Of a stretch of 64,000 nucleotides of DNA, positions 8,835 to 17,534 are shown in pieces (the first letter of the stretch is position 1; each line of letters opens with the position of its first letter). Made by a program: the position numbers and the translations under genes. The DNA lies in the NCBI RefSeq assembly GCF_026342355.1, contig NZ_JAPEMV010000001.1, positions 806,001 through 870,000 on the forward strand. The letters are read 5' to 3'. Below the pieces are notes generated by a model, which was given only the letters and a program-made list of their open reading frames with translations, was not told the origin of the DNA and ran no database searches. This DNA is from Streptomyces sp. NBC_00249 (lineage in GTDB: Bacteria; Actinomycetota; Actinomycetes; Streptomycetales; Streptomycetaceae).

Positions 8835-8864
8835 CTTCTTTCCTTCGCCCGGAACGGGGCCGGT

Positions 8865-10442
8865 TCAGGGGGCGATCTCGAATGTCGGGGGCTTGAGGTC
8901 CTTGAGGCAGTCGGTGTTCGGGGCCGTAGGGGTGTCGAAGAAGGAGACGGTGATGGACTGCGCGCACTTCGACGTGGCGAAGACCACGTGGGCCACGTAG
9001 GGGACGGTGACGACGGTGGCACGGGGCAGGGTGCGGGCCACGTACGGACCGTTGGCCGCTGCGGTCTGGGCGTCGAACCCGCCCGAGATGGCGAGGGTGG
9101 GGATGTCGCTCTGCGTGACGTCGCGGATGGAGGGCGGCAGCGCGGGGACGTTCCAGACATCGCAGTCCGGACGGAGGAAGGTGAGCAGCGGGGCCTGGGC
9201 CTGTACCGATTCGGGGAACGACGGGTAGGTCTTCTGGCCTGCGCGCAGTGCTTCGGCCTGGGTCTCGTACGGGGTCCACTCGCTGCAGAAGACGCCGTAG
9301 ACGAGCCCGTGGGACAGCCGGCCGATGGCCTGGGGGCTGTACTTGCCGCCCGCCCACTGCCCGGCGATCCGCTGGGGCTTGCCGTTGGCCAGTTCGTCGA
9401 GGGCACGCGGTACCTGGGGGGCCACGTGGGTGGCGGCGGTCATCCAGTTCACCAGCGCTCCGCCGTCCAGGACGACCTTCACCTTCTTCTGGCTGTCGGG
9501 GAGCGTGACGGTGGTGGTGACCGGTTTGGCTTCCAGTTCACGGACGAGCCGTTCGAAGGTGGCCGCCAGGTTCGGATAGCGGCGGTTGCAGGCGGGCTGC
9601 TCCGCGCAGGCCTTGAACACGCCGTCGAAGCCCTGCTTGGCGGCGCTCCACGTCACGGCCGACCCTCCGGTGGACGGCGGCAGGATGCCGTCGATGCCGA
9701 CCGACCGGATCCCCTCGGGGTGCAGGCGCATGTAGACGAGCGCCAGCTGGGTGCCGTAGGAGATGCCGAACACGTTCCACTCCTTGAGGCCCAGCGTGGT
9801 GCGCAGGTCCGCGTAGTCCGCGGCGCTCTCGATGTCGTTGTAGGCGGCGAGGTCGGCCCCGCTCGCCGCCAGTTTGTCGCGGCAGGCCTTCGTGGCCGCG
9901 ACGTGCTCGCGCTCGGTGGACGGCGCGTCGTAGACGAGGCCGGTCGCGCGCGCGTTGAACTCGTCGACGTTGCGGCAGGTGAGTGCCGGGTCGGCCGAGT
10001 ACGTGCCGCGCTGGGACATGAGGATCACGTCACGGTCGCGGTTCAGGCCGCCGCCGATCGCCATCTTCGCCTCCCCGACCGCGTCGTCGCCGGGTCCGCC
10101 GGCGAGCCACACGATCGGGTCGGGCTTCGGTTCGGCCGCCTCGGCCGCCACGATCGCGACGCCGAGGGTGATCTTTCGGCCGTCCGGCTTCGTGCGGTTC
10201 TCCGGCACGGTGAGCGTTCCGCAGCGGGCTCCTTCGAGTTCGGCGACCGGATCCGCCGTCTTCGGGCAGGGGCCCGGCCGGAAGCTGGCGTCGCCCACGG
10301 TGCGGGCGACCGTGCCGGTCGCTCCTGAAGGCGTCTCCTCCTGCGCGCTCACCGGCGCCGCGAACAGACCGGTGAGCAGCATCCCGGTCGCCGCTGCGGC
10401 CGACCCGGTGCGCAAGCGTCCTACGTGTGACCGTGCCATCAT
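8865..10442 (-). CDS. secreted alpha/beta hydrolase, tripeptidyl aminopeptidase (TAP) family
   Basis: A 525-residue protein with an N-terminal signal peptide (hydrophobic run at residues 12-33) and a family S33/TAP-like alpha/beta hydrolase fold. It shows the oxyanion region VWLAGGPGDD, the nucleophile elbow GISYGTQ, and a C-terminal TAP domain with the catalytic-His segment VPYVAHVVF, where most relatives have GHG or GHW. Such enzymes release tripeptides or hydrolyse esters outside the cell. Two ATG codons in a row (10442, 10439) follow GGGGAGGA; the second has better spacing. It lies nine bases after a paralogue with the same architecture, which suggests tandem duplication. Confidence 0.88.
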   Translation of the reverse strand: MMARSHVGRLRTGSAAAATGMLLTGLFAAPVSAQEETPSGATGTVARTVGDASFRPGPCPKTADPVAELEGARCGTLTVPENRTKPDGRKITLGVAIVAAEAAEPKPDPIVWLAGGPGDDAVGEAKMAIGGGLNRDRDVILMSQRGTYSADPALTCRNVDEFNARATGLVYDAPSTEREHVAATKACRDKLAASGADLAAYNDIESAADYADLRTTLGLKEWNVFGISYGTQLALVYMRLHPEGIRSVGIDGILPPSTGGSAVTWSAAKQGFDGVFKACAEQPACNRRYPNLAATFERLVRELEAKPVTTTVTLPDSQKKVKVVLDGGALVNWMTAATHVAPQVPRALDELANGKPQRIAGQWAGGKYSPQAIGRLSHGLVYGVFCSEWTPYETQAEALRAGQKTYPSFPESVQAQAPLLTFLRPDCDVWNVPALPPSIRDVTQSDIPTLAISGGFDAQTAAANGPYVARTLPRATVVTVPYVAHVVFATSKCAQSITVSFFDTPTAPNTDCLKDLKPPTFEIAP

Positions 10443-10451
10443 TCCTCCCCG

Positions 10452-12017
10452 TCACTTCGGGGTGATCGTGAACGGTTCCCACCTGAGCCCCGCCACGCAG
10501 CCGGTGTCGAGCGCGGTCGGGTCGCTGAGGAAGGACGCCAGCACCTTCTGGGCGCAGGACGATTGCGGGACCACCCAGTGCCCGATCCCGGGCACCTGCA
10601 CGGTGGTCGAACGGGACAGTGTGCGGGCCGTCTTGGGCGCCCAGCTGGCCCCGGTCTTCATGTCGAACGTCCCGTTGATGAAGAGGACCGGCACCGAGCT
10701 GACGGTGGGCACCCGCACGGCGGCGGTGCGGTCCGGGACGTTCCAGATCCGGCACATCGGGTCCTGGAAGGGCAGTTGAGGCGCCTGCGCCTGGGCCGAC
10801 CGGGGCCATTCGGGGAACGCTTCGCGGCCCGCTTCCAGCACGTCGGACGTCGAGTGGCCCGGTAGCCATTCGCTGCACAGCACCGACTGGGTCAGACCGT
10901 GTGCGGTCTGGCCGTCCACCTGGACCGAACCGGCGGCCCGGGCCTTGGCGAAGCGCTCGGGGTTTCCGCGGCCGAGTTCGTCGATCGCCGCCGGGACGTC
11001 GGCGAACGGGATCGCCTTGGCGACCAGCAAGTTCACCAGCGCGCCGCCGTCGAGGACGACCTTCACCGGGTCTCCGCCCTGCGGCGGCCGGACGTCGAGC
11101 GTCAGTGGCTGTGCCTCGAGCTTCTGCACCTGCTCGTTCAGGGTGCGCTCGAGGTCCGGGTACCGGCTCTTGCAGCGGGGCTCGGCCGCACAGGCCTTGT
11201 AGAGGTTGTCGAGGCCCTCCCGGGCGTTGGCCCAGGCGAACGGCAGGGACACGTACTGTGCGGGGGCGGCCGAGTCGAGCGCCACCGAACGGATGCCCCG
11301 GGGGTGCAGGCGCAGGTAGGTCAGGGCCAGGTTGCTGCCGTAGGAGTGGCCGTAGACGTTCCACTGCTTGATGCCCAGTGCGGTGCGCAGGTCGGCGAAG
11401 TCGGCGGCGTTCTCGGTGCTGTTGTAGGCGCTCAGGTCGGTCCCGTCGGCTGTCAGGCGGTCCCGGCACTGCTTCACCGCGTCGAGCATGAGCTTTTCCG
11501 TCTGCGGTGCGTAGGAGGGGAGCCCCACGGACCGGGCGTAGAAGTGGTCCAGCTCCGGGCAGGCGAGGTTGGGCTTGTCGTAGAGATTGCCGCGCTGGGC
11601 CATGACGATCAGTTCGCGATCCCGGTTCAGGCCGGAGGAGACCAGGAACGGGATGTCGTCGAACGTCTCGCCACCGGGGCCGCCCGCCATGAACACCACG
11701 GGGTCCGGGGCGGGCTTCGCCGAAACGGGCGGGATGACCGCCACGGCCAGGCTGATGGTCCGGCCGCCGGGGCGGGAACGGTTCTCGGGGACTTCCAGGA
11801 CACCGCACCGGGCGGTGGCCAGCGCTTCGATCGGTTCAGGTGGCTCGGGGCAGGGACCCGGCACGAACCGCGACGCGGCGGCCGTGCCCGGCCCGGTGAC
11901 ACCGGTGGAATCGGTGGGCGGTGGTGCGGCACCCGCCGGCGTCTGGCCGAAGGCTGCCAGGAGGGCCAGCGCGACCCCTGCGACCGGCACACCGATGTGG
12001 AAGCTCTGCTGTGCCAT
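10452..12017 (-). CDS. secreted alpha/beta hydrolase, TAP family (paralogue)
   Basis: A 521-residue paralogue of the next gene downstream, with a signal peptide (residues 8-27), FMAGGPGGETF oxyanion loop, nucleophile elbow GHSYGSN and C-terminal VPGIGHWVVPQSSCAQ carrying the catalytic His. The CAQ...C pattern near the C-terminus is shared with its neighbour and probably forms a disulfide. I chose the ATG at 12017 because the signal peptide starts there with GAGGAA upstream; the frame stays open further upstream without meaning. It is first in the run of three secreted hydrolases (12.0 to 7.7 kb) and divergent from the DUF4436 gene. An extracellular peptidase or esterase role is inferred. Confidence 0.87.
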   Translation of the reverse strand: MAQQSFHIGVPVAGVALALLAAFGQTPAGAAPPPTDSTGVTGPGTAAASRFVPGPCPEPPEPIEALATARCGVLEVPENRSRPGGRTISLAVAVIPPVSAKPAPDPVVFMAGGPGGETFDDIPFLVSSGLNRDRELIVMAQRGNLYDKPNLACPELDHFYARSVGLPSYAPQTEKLMLDAVKQCRDRLTADGTDLSAYNSTENAADFADLRTALGIKQWNVYGHSYGSNLALTYLRLHPRGIRSVALDSAAPAQYVSLPFAWANAREGLDNLYKACAAEPRCKSRYPDLERTLNEQVQKLEAQPLTLDVRPPQGGDPVKVVLDGGALVNLLVAKAIPFADVPAAIDELGRGNPERFAKARAAGSVQVDGQTAHGLTQSVLCSEWLPGHSTSDVLEAGREAFPEWPRSAQAQAPQLPFQDPMCRIWNVPDRTAAVRVPTVSSVPVLFINGTFDMKTGASWAPKTARTLSRSTTVQVPGIGHWVVPQSSCAQKVLASFLSDPTALDTGCVAGLRWEPFTITPK

Positions 12018-12259
12018 GTGATCCCGTTCCTCTGCCGATCGACGGCTGCCCCCCGGGCGATGCCACGGCGGTGTGGGCGGAACACACGCCATCACGCTAC
12101 CGGGCGGCCCGAGGGCGCGCACTCCGAGGAATCGGGGGGTGCGGCCCGCGGCGACACGCTCGCCCGGGTGCGGTGGATCCCCGGCCCGGTCGAGGAGGAT
12201 CGCACCGCGGCCGCTGCCCCGGCCGGACGAGCCCCCTCCCCCATCCCGCCGGAGTCACC

Positions 12260-13147
12260 ATGGCCCCACCCCCGGCCCCACCCCGCCGACGCCGCTCCGG
12301 GGCGTCGCTGCTGCCCGTCCTGCTTCCCATCGCGGTCCTGATCCTGGTGGCGGTGTCCGTGGGGTCGTGGCTGCAGTTCACCGAGCGGGAGGTGATCGAC
12401 ACGGTCCACACGGTCGGATCCACGGCTCGCGACCGGGTGGACGTGGAAGCCACCGTCCAACGCGTCGACGCCGCGGCCAGAGAGCTGGTCCTCCGGGTCC
12501 GGGTCACCCCGCGCGGAACCCTCGGCGAGGAGGACGGGACCGCCCCGGTGGCCGATCTCAGCCTCCAGACCTCCCAGGCGACCCTCGGTGACCTGACGTT
12601 CACGGCGCACGAGCGGATCACGACCAAGGACCTGCAGGTCGCGGTCACCGACGGATCGATCAGCGACTACCCGTTCGACTCCTACGAGACCGACATGGGG
12701 TTCTGGGCCCTGCTGGGTGGCAAGGAGGTGCCGGTGCGGCTGCTGTTCTCCAACAACGACACGCTCTTCTCGGTCTCCGCGACACCCACGACCCCCCGGC
12801 AAGAGGCGGTCGTGGGGGTGAAGGTGACCCGATCGGGCAGCCTGCTCACCTTCGCCGCCTTCATGATGATCGTGATGTGGGCACTGGCGGCGTCCGTACT
12901 CCTGGGGGCCTGGTACCTGACGACACGCCGACAGGGCCTGGTCTGGCCCGCCCTCGCGTGGATGGCCGCCACCCTCTTCGCCCTGTCGGCGTTCCGCAAC
13001 ACCGCTCCCGGCACGCCCCCGATCGGCTGCGTGCTGGACTGGTTCGCCTTCCTGTGGGCCGAGACCGTCATCGCCCTCTGCCTGATCGCCGTGGTCATCA
13101 CCGGTGTCCGCACCGCCCTCCAGACAGACGACACCCACCGCGCCTAG
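12260..13147 (+). CDS. DUF4436 membrane protein
   Basis: A 295-residue membrane protein. A proline/arginine-rich cytoplasmic start is followed by a transmembrane helix at about residues 17-38, an extracytoplasmic beta-rich region including YPFDSYETDMGFW near 140, and three more hydrophobic helices at about 197-217, 230-247 and 262-285. The YPFDSYE segment and the layout fit the DUF4436 family, known in streptomycetes and mycobacteria with no assigned function. The ATG at 12260 follows GGAG by five bases. It diverges from the secreted hydrolase operon across about 240 bases that must hold both promoters. Confidence 0.8.
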   Translation: MAPPPAPPRRRRSGASLLPVLLPIAVLILVAVSVGSWLQFTEREVIDTVHTVGSTARDRVDVEATVQRVDAAARELVLRVRVTPRGTLGEEDGTAPVADLSLQTSQATLGDLTFTAHERITTKDLQVAVTDGSISDYPFDSYETDMGFWALLGGKEVPVRLLFSNNDTLFSVSATPTTPRQEAVVGVKVTRSGSLLTFAAFMMIVMWALAASVLLGAWYLTTRRQGLVWPALAWMAATLFALSAFRNTAPGTPPIGCVLDWFAFLWAETVIALCLIAVVITGVRTALQTDDTHRA

Positions 13148-13293
13148 GGCGTTTCCTGTGGACCACCCCGTCGCGGGTCGATGCCCGCGGGGGAGGCTGC
13201 GCCGCGGGCGGGTCAATATCTGCGCTCGCGAGATGAGAATTTGGCGGACCGCGCGCTGAGGGTTTTTCACCGGTTCAAAGAGGGCGCCGATAT

Positions 13294-13325
13294 TTGCGGA
13301 CCGGGCCGGTGTGCCGTGCTACTGT
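13294..13325 (+). promoter_or_regulatory. possible promoter and long leader of the cold-shock gene
   Basis: TTGCGG (13294-13299) and TACTGT (13320-13325) resemble -35 and -10 hexamers, though the 20-base spacer is long; TGCTAC at 17 bases is the alternative. Either gives a 5' leader of about 165 bases with A/T-rich patches (AAAAATTTC near 13355). Long leaders are usual for cold-shock genes, where they act as RNA thermosensors. Confidence 0.3.
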
Positions 13326-13497
13326 CGATCTCAGTTGCAGTTGTGGTTCCCAAAAATTTCAAGCACCCAGTCGGACTTCGCGTCCACTGTGAGCGTTTGT
13401 GTATTTCCGGTTCTTCTTGGCCGGCGGGGCAATCATTGCGGCGACACGAGGTCCGCACGTTGCGGATCTCGTTGTACTGCCCCAAAGGAGATTTGAC

Positions 13498-13701
13498 ATG
13501 GCTACTGGTACCGTGAAGTGGTTCAACGCGGAAAAGGGTTTCGGCTTCATCGAGCAGGACGGTGGCGGCGCTGACGTGTTCGCCCACTACTCGAACATCG
13601 CCGCCCAGGGCTTCCGCGAGCTGCAGGAAGGCCAGAAGGTCAGCTTCGACATCGCGCAGGGCCAGAAGGGCCCGACGGCCGAGAACATCGTTCCCGCCTG
13701 A
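13498..13701 (+). CDS. cold-shock protein, CspA family
   Basis: A 67-residue single cold-shock domain that binds single-stranded RNA and DNA and melts RNA structure. RNP1 (KGFGFIEQ) and RNP2 (DVFAHYS) are intact, the protein opens with [13 protein letters not shown], and the length is typical. The ATG at 13498 has AAAGGAG seven bases upstream. A perfect-stem terminator follows directly, so it is mainly a single-gene transcript. A DEAD-box RNA helicase lies 300 bases downstream on the same strand, a pairing that suggests a joint role in RNA remodelling. Confidence 0.96.
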   Translation: MATGTVKWFNAEKGFGFIEQDGGGADVFAHYSNIAAQGFRELQEGQKVSFDIAQGQKGPTAENIVPA

Positions 13702-13717
13702 CGCTGACGCGCACTTC

Positions 13718-13767
13718 GCAGCTGGGGCCCGCATCCCTCGGGGTGCGGGCCCCAGCTGCGCGTTTTC
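13718..13767 (+). terminator. terminator after the cold-shock gene
   Basis: A perfect 16-base-pair stem (13718-13733 with 13744-13759), a 10-base loop and a short T run (TTTT at 13763). It starts 17 bases after the cold-shock stop codon. Confidence 0.9.
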
Positions 13768-14002
13768 CCCGCAGTGAGTTCACCTGTGGGACGATCCGAG
13801 GATTCCGCGGCACTCCGCACGAGGATCCTCACCCCGGGACACCCGCTTTCGCACCGCGCCCCCGTTCCCAGCGCCTGAGCCCGCATGTATTTTCGCCGGC
13901 CAGTTTCGCTTTCGCGTTCCATCCGGCCCATTCTCGCAATTCTCCGTGCGCTCGACGCTGCGGGAATTCCTTGATATGCGCCGCATTCGAGGAAGGTTCC
14001 GC

Positions 14003-15520
14003 ATGAACCGTACACGCACGAACAATCGCTCCTCCGCCTCTTCCTCCCGCACCGGCGGAAGCCGGTTCGGCTCGGCGGCCCCCAGCCGTTCGGGCGGACA
14101 GTCCCGCTCCGGCGGCCAGTCCCGTTCGGGCGGCCAGGGACGCTCCGGCGGCTACGGCCGTCGGCCCGCCGCCGTGCAGGGCGAGTTCGCCCTCCCCCGG
14201 ACGATCACCCCGGCGCTGCCCGCCGTGGAGGCGTTCGCCGAGCTCGACATGCCCGCCCCGCTGCTCGCCGCGCTCGTCTCGGAGGGCGTGAGCGTGCCGT
14301 TCCCGATCCAGGGCGCGACCCTGCCGAACACCCTCGCGGGCCGCGACGCGCTCGGCCGCGGGCGCACCGGCTCCGGCAAGACCCTCGCCTTCGGCCTCGC
14401 GCTGCTCGCCCGTACCGCCGGACGGCGGGCGGAGCCCCGCCAGCCGCTGGCCCTGGTACTCGTCCCCACCCGCGAGCTCGCGCAGCAGGTCACGGACGCC
14501 CTCACCCCCTACGCCCGCTCCGTGAAGCTGCGGCTGGCCACGGTCGTCGGCGGCATGTCGATCGGCAAGCAGGCCGGCGCGCTCCGCGGTGGCGCCGAGG
14601 TGGTCGTCGCGACCCCCGGACGCCTCGCGGACCTCATCGAGCGCGGTGACTGCCGGCTCGACCAGGTGGACATCACCGTCCTCGACGAGGCCGACCAGAT
14701 GGCCGACATGGGCTTCATGCCGCAGGTCACCGCCCTGCTCGACCAGGTGCGCCCGGGCGGCCAGCGGATGCTGTTCTCCGCGACCCTCGACCGCAACGTC
14801 GACCTGCTCGTACGCCGCTACCTGAACGACCCCGTCGTCCACTCCGTCGACCCCTCGGCCGGCGCGGTGACCACGATGGAACACCACGTGCTGCACGTGC
14901 AGGGCGCCGACAAGCACGCCACGACCACGGAGATCGCCGCCCGCGACGGCCGCGTGATCATGTTCCTGGACACCAAGCACGCCGTAGACCGGCTGACCCA
15001 GGACCTCCTCAACAGCGGCGTACGGGCCGCGGCCCTGCACGGCGGCAAGTCCCAGCCCCAGCGCACCCGCACCCTGGCCCAGTTCAAGACCGGGCACGTG
15101 ACCGTGCTGGTGGCCACCAACGTCGCCGCCCGCGGCATCCACGTCGACAACCTGGACCTCGTGGTCAACGTGGATCCGCCCACCGACCACAAGGACTACC
15201 TCCACCGCGGCGGACGCACCGCCCGCGCGGGTGAGTCCGGCAGCGTCGTCACCCTCGTCACCCCCAACCAGCGGCGCGACATGAGCCGTCTCATGGCCAC
15301 CGCCGGCATCACCCCGCAGACCACTCAGGTCCGCTCCGGTGAGGCCGAGCTGCAGCGCATCACCGGCGCCCGGACCCCGTCCGGCATCCCCGTCGTCATC
15401 AAGGCGCCGGTGAGCGAGCGCCCCAAGCGCAGCGCCGCCTCACGCGGCCGGCGCGGCCGCCCCTCGCAGGCCTCGCAGCGCGACGGCCGGCGCCAGGGCA
15501 CGTTCGACGCCGCGGCCTAG
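14003..15520 (+). CDS. DEAD-box ATP-dependent RNA helicase
   Basis: A 505-residue helicase with all core motifs: Q motif (PFPIQGATLP), I (GRTGSGKT), Ia (PTRELAQQ), Ib (TPGRL), II (DEAD in VLDEADQM), III (SAT), V (ATNVAARGIHVD) and VI (HRGGRTARAG). The N-terminal 50 residues repeat a Ser-Arg-Ser-Gly-Gly-Gln unit, and the C-terminus is Arg/Ser rich (SRGRRGRPS); both tails probably bind RNA without strict sequence preference. The ATG at 14003 has GAGGAAGG seven bases upstream. It follows the cold-shock gene and is followed by a small conserved protein; unwinding of structured RNA at low temperature is the likely job. Confidence 0.95.
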   Translation: MNRTRTNNRSSASSSRTGGSRFGSAAPSRSGGQSRSGGQSRSGGQGRSGGYGRRPAAVQGEFALPRTITPALPAVEAFAELDMPAPLLAALVSEGVSVPFPIQGATLPNTLAGRDALGRGRTGSGKTLAFGLALLARTAGRRAEPRQPLALVLVPTRELAQQVTDALTPYARSVKLRLATVVGGMSIGKQAGALRGGAEVVVATPGRLADLIERGDCRLDQVDITVLDEADQMADMGFMPQVTALLDQVRPGGQRMLFSATLDRNVDLLVRRYLNDPVVHSVDPSAGAVTTMEHHVLHVQGADKHATTTEIAARDGRVIMFLDTKHAVDRLTQDLLNSGVRAAALHGGKSQPQRTRTLAQFKTGHVTVLVATNVAARGIHVDNLDLVVNVDPPTDHKDYLHRGGRTARAGESGSVVTLVTPNQRRDMSRLMATAGITPQTTQVRSGEAELQRITGARTPSGIPVVIKAPVSERPKRSAASRGRRGRPSQASQRDGRRQGTFDAAA

Positions 15521-15582
15521 AGTCCCGCACAGACCTGCCCTTCCTTCCGTACGTCCCTCCTTCCTCCCCTGAGTGAGGCATC

Positions 15583-15888
15583 ATGCGCTGCGTCATCGCC
15601 CGGTTCCCGTTCGACCTCACCAAGGTCGGCGTGCTGGAATCGATGAAGGGCGTCAAGCCCGAAACCGTCGTGGGTGAATCGGTGATCATCGGCCGTCGCG
15701 TCTACCCCGTCATGCAGGTGGGCCAGGTCATCACCCGTCAGGACCGCCGGGACTTCAGCGCCGGCGAGGTCGTCCGGGCCATGGTCCAGCTCGGCTTCAC
15801 CGTGCGCGGCCTGCCCGAGGCTCCTCCGGCTCCCCTGAGCCCGCTCCAGCAGGCGTCCGCGATGCTCGGCAGCCCCGTCTCCGTCTGA
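15583..15888 (+). CDS. small conserved protein of unknown function
   Basis: A 101-residue soluble protein with no motif I recognise. It is basic at the N-terminus (MRCVIARFPFDLTKVGVLESMKG), has a beta-rich middle (VIIGRRVYPVMQVGQVITRQ) and ends in a proline-rich tail. GAGG four bases before the ATG supports the start. It lies 62 bases after the helicase and ahead of a strong terminator, so it probably shares the helicase transcript. A role in the same RNA-related process is inference from position only. Confidence 0.8.
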   Translation: MRCVIARFPFDLTKVGVLESMKGVKPETVVGESVIIGRRVYPVMQVGQVITRQDRRDFSAGEVVRAMVQLGFTVRGLPEAPPAPLSPLQQASAMLGSPVSV

Positions 15889-15904
15889 GGGGCGCAACGA
15901 CACC

Positions 15905-15940
15905 GAAGGCCCCGACCGGCACACGCCGGTCGGGGCCTTC
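15905..15940 (+). terminator. terminator after the helicase unit
   Basis: A perfect 16-base-pair stem (15905-15920 with 15925-15940) with a four-base loop, 16 bases after the preceding stop codon. There is no T run, which is common for streptomycete terminators. Confidence 0.85.
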
Positions 15941-16048
15941 GCCGTGCGCGGCGTCCGCGAGGACCGGCAGATGGTGTTGAATCTCCTCCGGGGCCCTGGT
16001 GCCGTACGGCACGAGGGCCCCTCGACGCGTTCCCAAGAAGAGGTGCAG

Positions 16049-16387
16049 ATGACAGCGGACGACTCGCTCGGCGGCCGACTGGACGACGATGACTACCCCG
16101 CCTACACGATGGGCAGGGCCGCGGAACTGCTCGGCACCACCCCCGGCTTCCTCCGCGCCATCGGCGAGGCCCGCCTGATCACCCCGCTCCGCTCGGAGGG
16201 CGGCCACCGCCGCTACTCCCGCTACCAGCTGCGCATCGCCGCCCGCGCCCGGGAGCTCGTCGACGAGGGCATGCAGGTCGAGGCCGCCTGCCGCATCGTC
16301 ATCCTCGAGGACCAGCTCGAAGAGGCCCAGCGCCTCAACGAGGAGTTCCGCCGCGCCGCGGGCACACCGCCCGACACCTCCGGCTGA
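16049..16387 (+). CDS. MerR-like helix-turn-helix regulator
   Basis: A 112-residue protein whose core (YTMGRAAELLGTTPGFLRAIGEARLITPLR, then GGHRRYSRYQLRI) is a MerR-type winged helix-turn-helix with the conserved RRYS. The C-terminal 40 residues form a short coiled coil (EDQLEEAQRLNEEFRR) for dimerisation, and there is no metal- or drug-binding extension. The ATG at 16049 follows AAGAGG by five bases; the open frame continues upstream without homology. It lies just before the remnant of an MFS transporter, and MerR proteins often control efflux genes, so the lost transporter may have been its target. Confidence 0.85.
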   Translation: MTADDSLGGRLDDDDYPAYTMGRAAELLGTTPGFLRAIGEARLITPLRSEGGHRRYSRYQLRIAARARELVDEGMQVEAACRIVILEDQLEEAQRLNEEFRRAAGTPPDTSG

Positions 16388-16518
16388 CCCGGCGGCCCGC
16401 CGCCGGGCGGGCGGCGAAGGCCGCCCGGCGCCGACGGGGTCGACCGCAGCCAACCGGCGGACATCGGCGGCGGGTCGCGGGCGGCGCGCCGGAGCCGGTA
16501 GGACCCTTGCGCCCATGA

Positions 16519-16746
16519 CATCCCGGACGGGCACTCCTGACCGGCTGCGTGATCTACGGCTGCGGCTCGCTCATCGGAGGCGTCGCCACGACGTACTTCT
16601 CCTGGCGCTGGGTCTTCGCCGGTGAGGTCGTGATGGTGCTCGGCATCCTGGTGCTGGCCCGCCGCGCCGCCGACGCACCGGCTGACACGCGACCGCGCAT
16701 CGACCTGGTCGGCGCCGTACTGTCCGCACTCGATCTCAGGCGGTGA
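16519..16746 (+). pseudogene. MFS drug-efflux transporter fragment
   Basis: About 75 codons matching the middle of an EmrB/QacA-type MFS pump: ALLTGCVIYGCGSLIGGV, then FSWRWVF, and PRIDLVGAVLSAL, which corresponds to the helix 5-6 region and the loop after it. There is no upstream start beyond an in-frame stop at 16516 and no downstream transmembrane helices; the frame ends inside the tail of the opposite-strand GAP gene. Both ends of the transporter are gone, so this is a deletion remnant. A short ORF could start at GTG 16549, but a single hairpin of two helices is unlikely to function. Confidence 0.7.
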
Positions 16747-17410
16747 GCTGGTAGAGGCTCCTGCCGACCAGCCACAGTCCGAGGACGAGGCAGGCGACGA
16801 CGATCGCCGGGTCCTTGTGGCGTTCCAGCCATGCGCGCAGGTTCGTCAGCGCGAGCTGGGCCTTCTCGGGTGAGAACACCATGTACAGCTCCATGGCCAG
16901 CAGGGTCGAGGTGGCCAGGAGACAGAAGGCGAAGAGCGCCAGCGAGGACTCGGCGTGGGAGAGGTCGGCCTGCACGACGGTGGCGGCCGCGGCTGCGACC
17001 ATTCCCCACGGCTGGAGGAGTACGGCGAGTGCGGCCGCGGACCAGCCGGTGGCCTGGTCCATGCGGGACTCCAGCGAGGTCCCCGAAGCCGTCGGCTCGT
17101 TCGCGGAGGGCGCGGGGGCGTCGCGGCGGCTCCGGCGGCGCCTGTGCTCGCTGTAGAGGACGAGTCCCACACCGATGGCCAGCGTGGCCGCGAGTGCCGC
17201 GATGGAGGGCGGGGAGCGAGGTGGCGGCGGCTGCCCGCCGGTCAGGAGCAGAACGGCGGCGATCACGGCGACGAGGCATGCGAGCCAGGCGAGGATGAAC
17301 GCCAGCCCCTTCCGCACCCCTCGGGGTGCGGATACGACCAGCACGAACGCCATGATCGGCAGGGGGAAGAGCGTGACGGCCAAGCCGATGAGAAGCAGAT
17401 CAAGCACCAC
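16736..17410 (-). CDS. GAP-family (Sap/LysE-like) membrane protein
   Basis: A 224-residue integral membrane protein with about six hydrophobic helices: residues 1-25, 37-60, 69-86, 121-142, 155-175 and 198-220. LFPLPIMAFVLVVSAPRGVRKGLAF and the charged loop EHRRRRSRRD between helices 3 and 4 fit the GAP family, related to the mycobacterial sulfolipid-1-addressing protein and the LysE export superfamily. Export of lipid or small polar molecules is the family-level guess. It starts at GTG 17410 with GAGGGG about nine bases upstream, and its stop lies inside the MFS remnant on the other strand. Confidence 0.75.
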   Translation of the reverse strand: MVLDLLLIGLAVTLFPLPIMAFVLVVSAPRGVRKGLAFILAWLACLVAVIAAVLLLTGGQPPPPRSPPSIAALAATLAIGVGLVLYSEHRRRRSRRDAPAPSANEPTASGTSLESRMDQATGWSAAALAVLLQPWGMVAAAAATVVQADLSHAESSLALFAFCLLATSTLLAMELYMVFSPEKAQLALTNLRAWLERHKDPAIVVACLVLGLWLVGRSLYQLTA

Positions 17411-17534
17411 GGGATGCCGCCCCTCAGGCCGCGGGGGCCTCGGCCGGCTCGTACGGATGCAGCCCGCGCAGTGCGCCCACGACTGCTCCTGGTCTCATTC
17501 TCCCGTCCCCCTCGGGTGATCGCCATGCGGCCGG

